This document shows, one piece after another, positions 4,961 to 5,873 of a DNA stretch of 5,873 nt. Source of the DNA: Eubacterium sp. (lineage in GTDB: Bacteria; Bacillota; Clostridia; Lachnospirales; Lachnospiraceae); contig DOVJ01000204.1 in the NCBI GenBank assembly GCA_003520145.1, positions 1-5,873 of the forward strand, written 5' to 3'. Numbering within the stretch: the stretch's first letter is position 1; every line of letters starts with the position of its first letter. The notes beneath the pieces were generated by a model that did not search any database, was not told where the DNA came from, and saw only the letters and a list, made by a program, of their open reading frames with translations. The position numbers were made by a program, and so were the translations under genes.

Positions 4961-5560
4961 ATGAATCAGTATGTTACAGGCGCAGTTATCAAGAGCCTGC
5001 GCGAAAAAAGAGGTATGACACAGCTACAGCTAGCACAAATGCTTGGCGTGAGCGATAAAACAGTGTCGAAGTGGGAGCGTTTCCGTGGGTTGCCAGATAT
5101 CACACTGCTCGAACCAATTGCGAAAGCGTTCAAGATCTCAGTTACGGAACTTATATCAGGCAATACGATTCACAACGCGAACGTATCAGCTAACATGCTT
5201 CGTACAAAGTTCTATGTCTGTCCTGTCTGTGGCAATGTGATACACAGTATCGGTGAGGCAGAGATACACTGCCACGGAATACAGCTTGTGCCCCTAGAGG
5301 CTGAAGCTTCGGATGAGAACCACATGATATTCATCGAAAGAGTAGAGGACGAGTATTATGTGCGGATCGATCATAGTATGACTAAGGATCACTATATATC
5401 ATATGTGGCAGCAACATCAAGTGATGGCATTCAATTGGTAAAACTATACCCTGAGGGCAATGCAGAAGCTCACTTCAAGATTCGAGGAGTTAAGAGGATA
5501 TTCTTCTACTGTAATCGCGATGGGCTGTTTTATACAAGTTTTGGTTGTCTTGACAGCTGA
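4961..5560 (+). CDS. XRE-family HTH regulator fused to desulforedoxin-like and superoxide-reductase-like domains
   Basis: A 199-residue protein, probably cytoplasmic. Residues about 8-66 are a Cro/C1-type helix-turn-helix (REKRGMTQLQLAQMLGVSDK, then WERFRGLPDITLLEPIAKAF). Residues 85-111 resemble the desulforedoxin knot of desulfoferrodoxin: Cys87-x2-Cys90-Gly-Asn, then Cys104-His105-Gly where the family normally has Cys-Cys-Gly. Residues about 118-190 resemble the superoxide reductase (SORL) domain, with His121, His138 (DHSM), His144 (DHYI) and Cys184 (YCNRDGLF) in ligand positions, but Asp187 in place of the usual last His. It may be a redox- or iron-sensing regulator, or an inactive sensor derived from superoxide reductase; neither is proven. 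The start has an excellent GGAGGTGA ribosome site 7 bases upstream. HTH call firm, SORL relation moderate. Confidence 0.8.
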   Translation: MNQYVTGAVIKSLREKRGMTQLQLAQMLGVSDKTVSKWERFRGLPDITLLEPIAKAFKISVTELISGNTIHNANVSANMLRTKFYVCPVCGNVIHSIGEAEIHCHGIQLVPLEAEASDENHMIFIERVEDEYYVRIDHSMTKDHYISYVAATSSDGIQLVKLYPEGNAEAHFKIRGVKRIFFYCNRDGLFYTSFGCLDS

Positions 5561-5578
5561 TTTTTAATATAATATAAG
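5550..5578 (+). promoter_or_regulatory. Sigma-A promoter of the YunG-like remnant
   Basis: TTGACA (5550-5555) is a perfect -35 and lies over the last codons of the HTH gene. TATAAG (5573-5578), 17 bases on, matches five of six -10 positions. A TATAAT at 5568-5573 is a better hexamer but only 12 bases from the -35. Transcription would begin near 5585 and give a 27-nt leader with GAGGGG (5596-5601) ahead of the ATG at 5612. Confidence 0.6.
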
Positions 5579-5611
5579 AGTACACTGTGGATTAAGAGGG
5601 GTAAGAGATAT

Positions 5612-5873
5612 ATGGAAAGATAATATAAGTTCTATGGCTGGAAGGATACAGAGATAAAGCCGGTTAACGAGGAGTATGCGATTATCGGGAATCCAAGGGT
5701 TTTATATGATGTACTTACAGAGATTTGGAGCAAGGAAAGTAAGACAGTAGATCGAAGCTTAGCCACAGCATTTGTAACTCAGGATATATTCGGTGGAAAT
5801 GTTTATGGGGGAGTGCTAGATGGTGGAGATTATCACTGTTACAATGTCGTTGATAAAATTGGCGGCGCACACT
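5612..5873 (+). pseudogene. YunG-like protein, nonsense codon at position 4, runs off the window
   Basis: ATG at 5612 has a good ribosome site (GAGGGG, 5596-5601) and a good promoter, but the fourth codon is TAA (5621-5623). After the stop the same frame stays open for 83 codons to the window end, with no ATG, GTG or TTG before a late GTG near 5813. The frame reads YKFYGWKDTEIKPV, then a Tyr/Asp-Val-Leu-Thr-Glu-Ile-Trp helix, then TAFVTQDIFGGNVYG and GGDYHCYNVVD, which I recognise as the YunG-like family of Firmicutes (function unknown). From memory, relatives have about 15 more residues after the Trp and a Gly-Gln-Cys before the TAF motif; here that reads Asp-Arg-Ser. Stop, apparent deletion and lost Cys together point to decay. 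A sequencing error at the stop is the main alternative. Confidence 0.6.

Noticed and set aside
1..5873. CRISPR array, tRNA, rRNA, insertion sequence or prophage attachment site
   Set aside because: No regularly spaced repeats, no tRNA cloverleaf, no transposase or integrase frame was seen. The 24-bp repeats are contiguous and coding, not CRISPR.

Overview
The window reads as low-to-moderate GC Clostridia, most likely Lachnospiraceae. This rests on the protein families present (a YkuD-type L,D-transpeptidase lipoprotein with a Thr/Glu/Pro linker, an FMN-reductase-like/SCP2 fusion, a DUF402 protein, and an HTH protein fused to a desulfoferrodoxin-like domain), strong GGAGG-type ribosome binding sites and sigma-A style promoters. 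The assignment is by recognition of protein families; no search was run.

Layout. Bases 1-331 hold no convincing gene but are rich in inverted repeats: a long hairpin (6-38), a second hairpin (51-73), a branched three-way fold (74-146), and a G5T/AC5 terminator-like hairpin (276-314) that sits directly in front of the ispE ribosome binding site. Bases 332-4321 are a tight five-gene operon on the + strand: ispE (non-mevalonate isoprenoid kinase), a GntR/FCD regulator, a small DUF1934/YwiB-like beta-barrel protein, an L,D-transpeptidase lipoprotein, and an FMN-reductase-like protein fused to SCP2. The junctions are overlaps of 1, 23 and 13 nt and a gap of 10 nt, so co-transcription is likely. 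A DUF402 gene (4342-4818, - strand) converges on the operon with only 20 nt between stop codons. From a 142-nt divergent spacer a second gene runs rightwards (4961-5560): an HTH regulator fused to desulforedoxin-like and superoxide-reductase-like domains. Beyond it a YunG-like reading frame starts behind a good promoter and ribosome binding site but carries TAA as its fourth codon and runs off the window; it looks like a decayed gene.

How the genes may work together. IspE feeds isoprenoid precursor synthesis, which supplies the undecaprenyl carrier for the cell wall, and the L,D-transpeptidase acts on that wall, so an envelope theme is possible. The GntR protein could be a local regulator, but its effector cannot be read from the sequence. 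The right-hand part (DUF402, HTH-desulfoferrodoxin-like, YunG remnant) is a separate set of small housekeeping or stress-type genes with their own promoters.

The points most worth a second look are the structured ispE leader with a terminator that the operon must read through, the HTH-SORL protein with two altered metal ligands, the palindrome over the DUF402 promoter, and the YunG remnant with an intact promoter.
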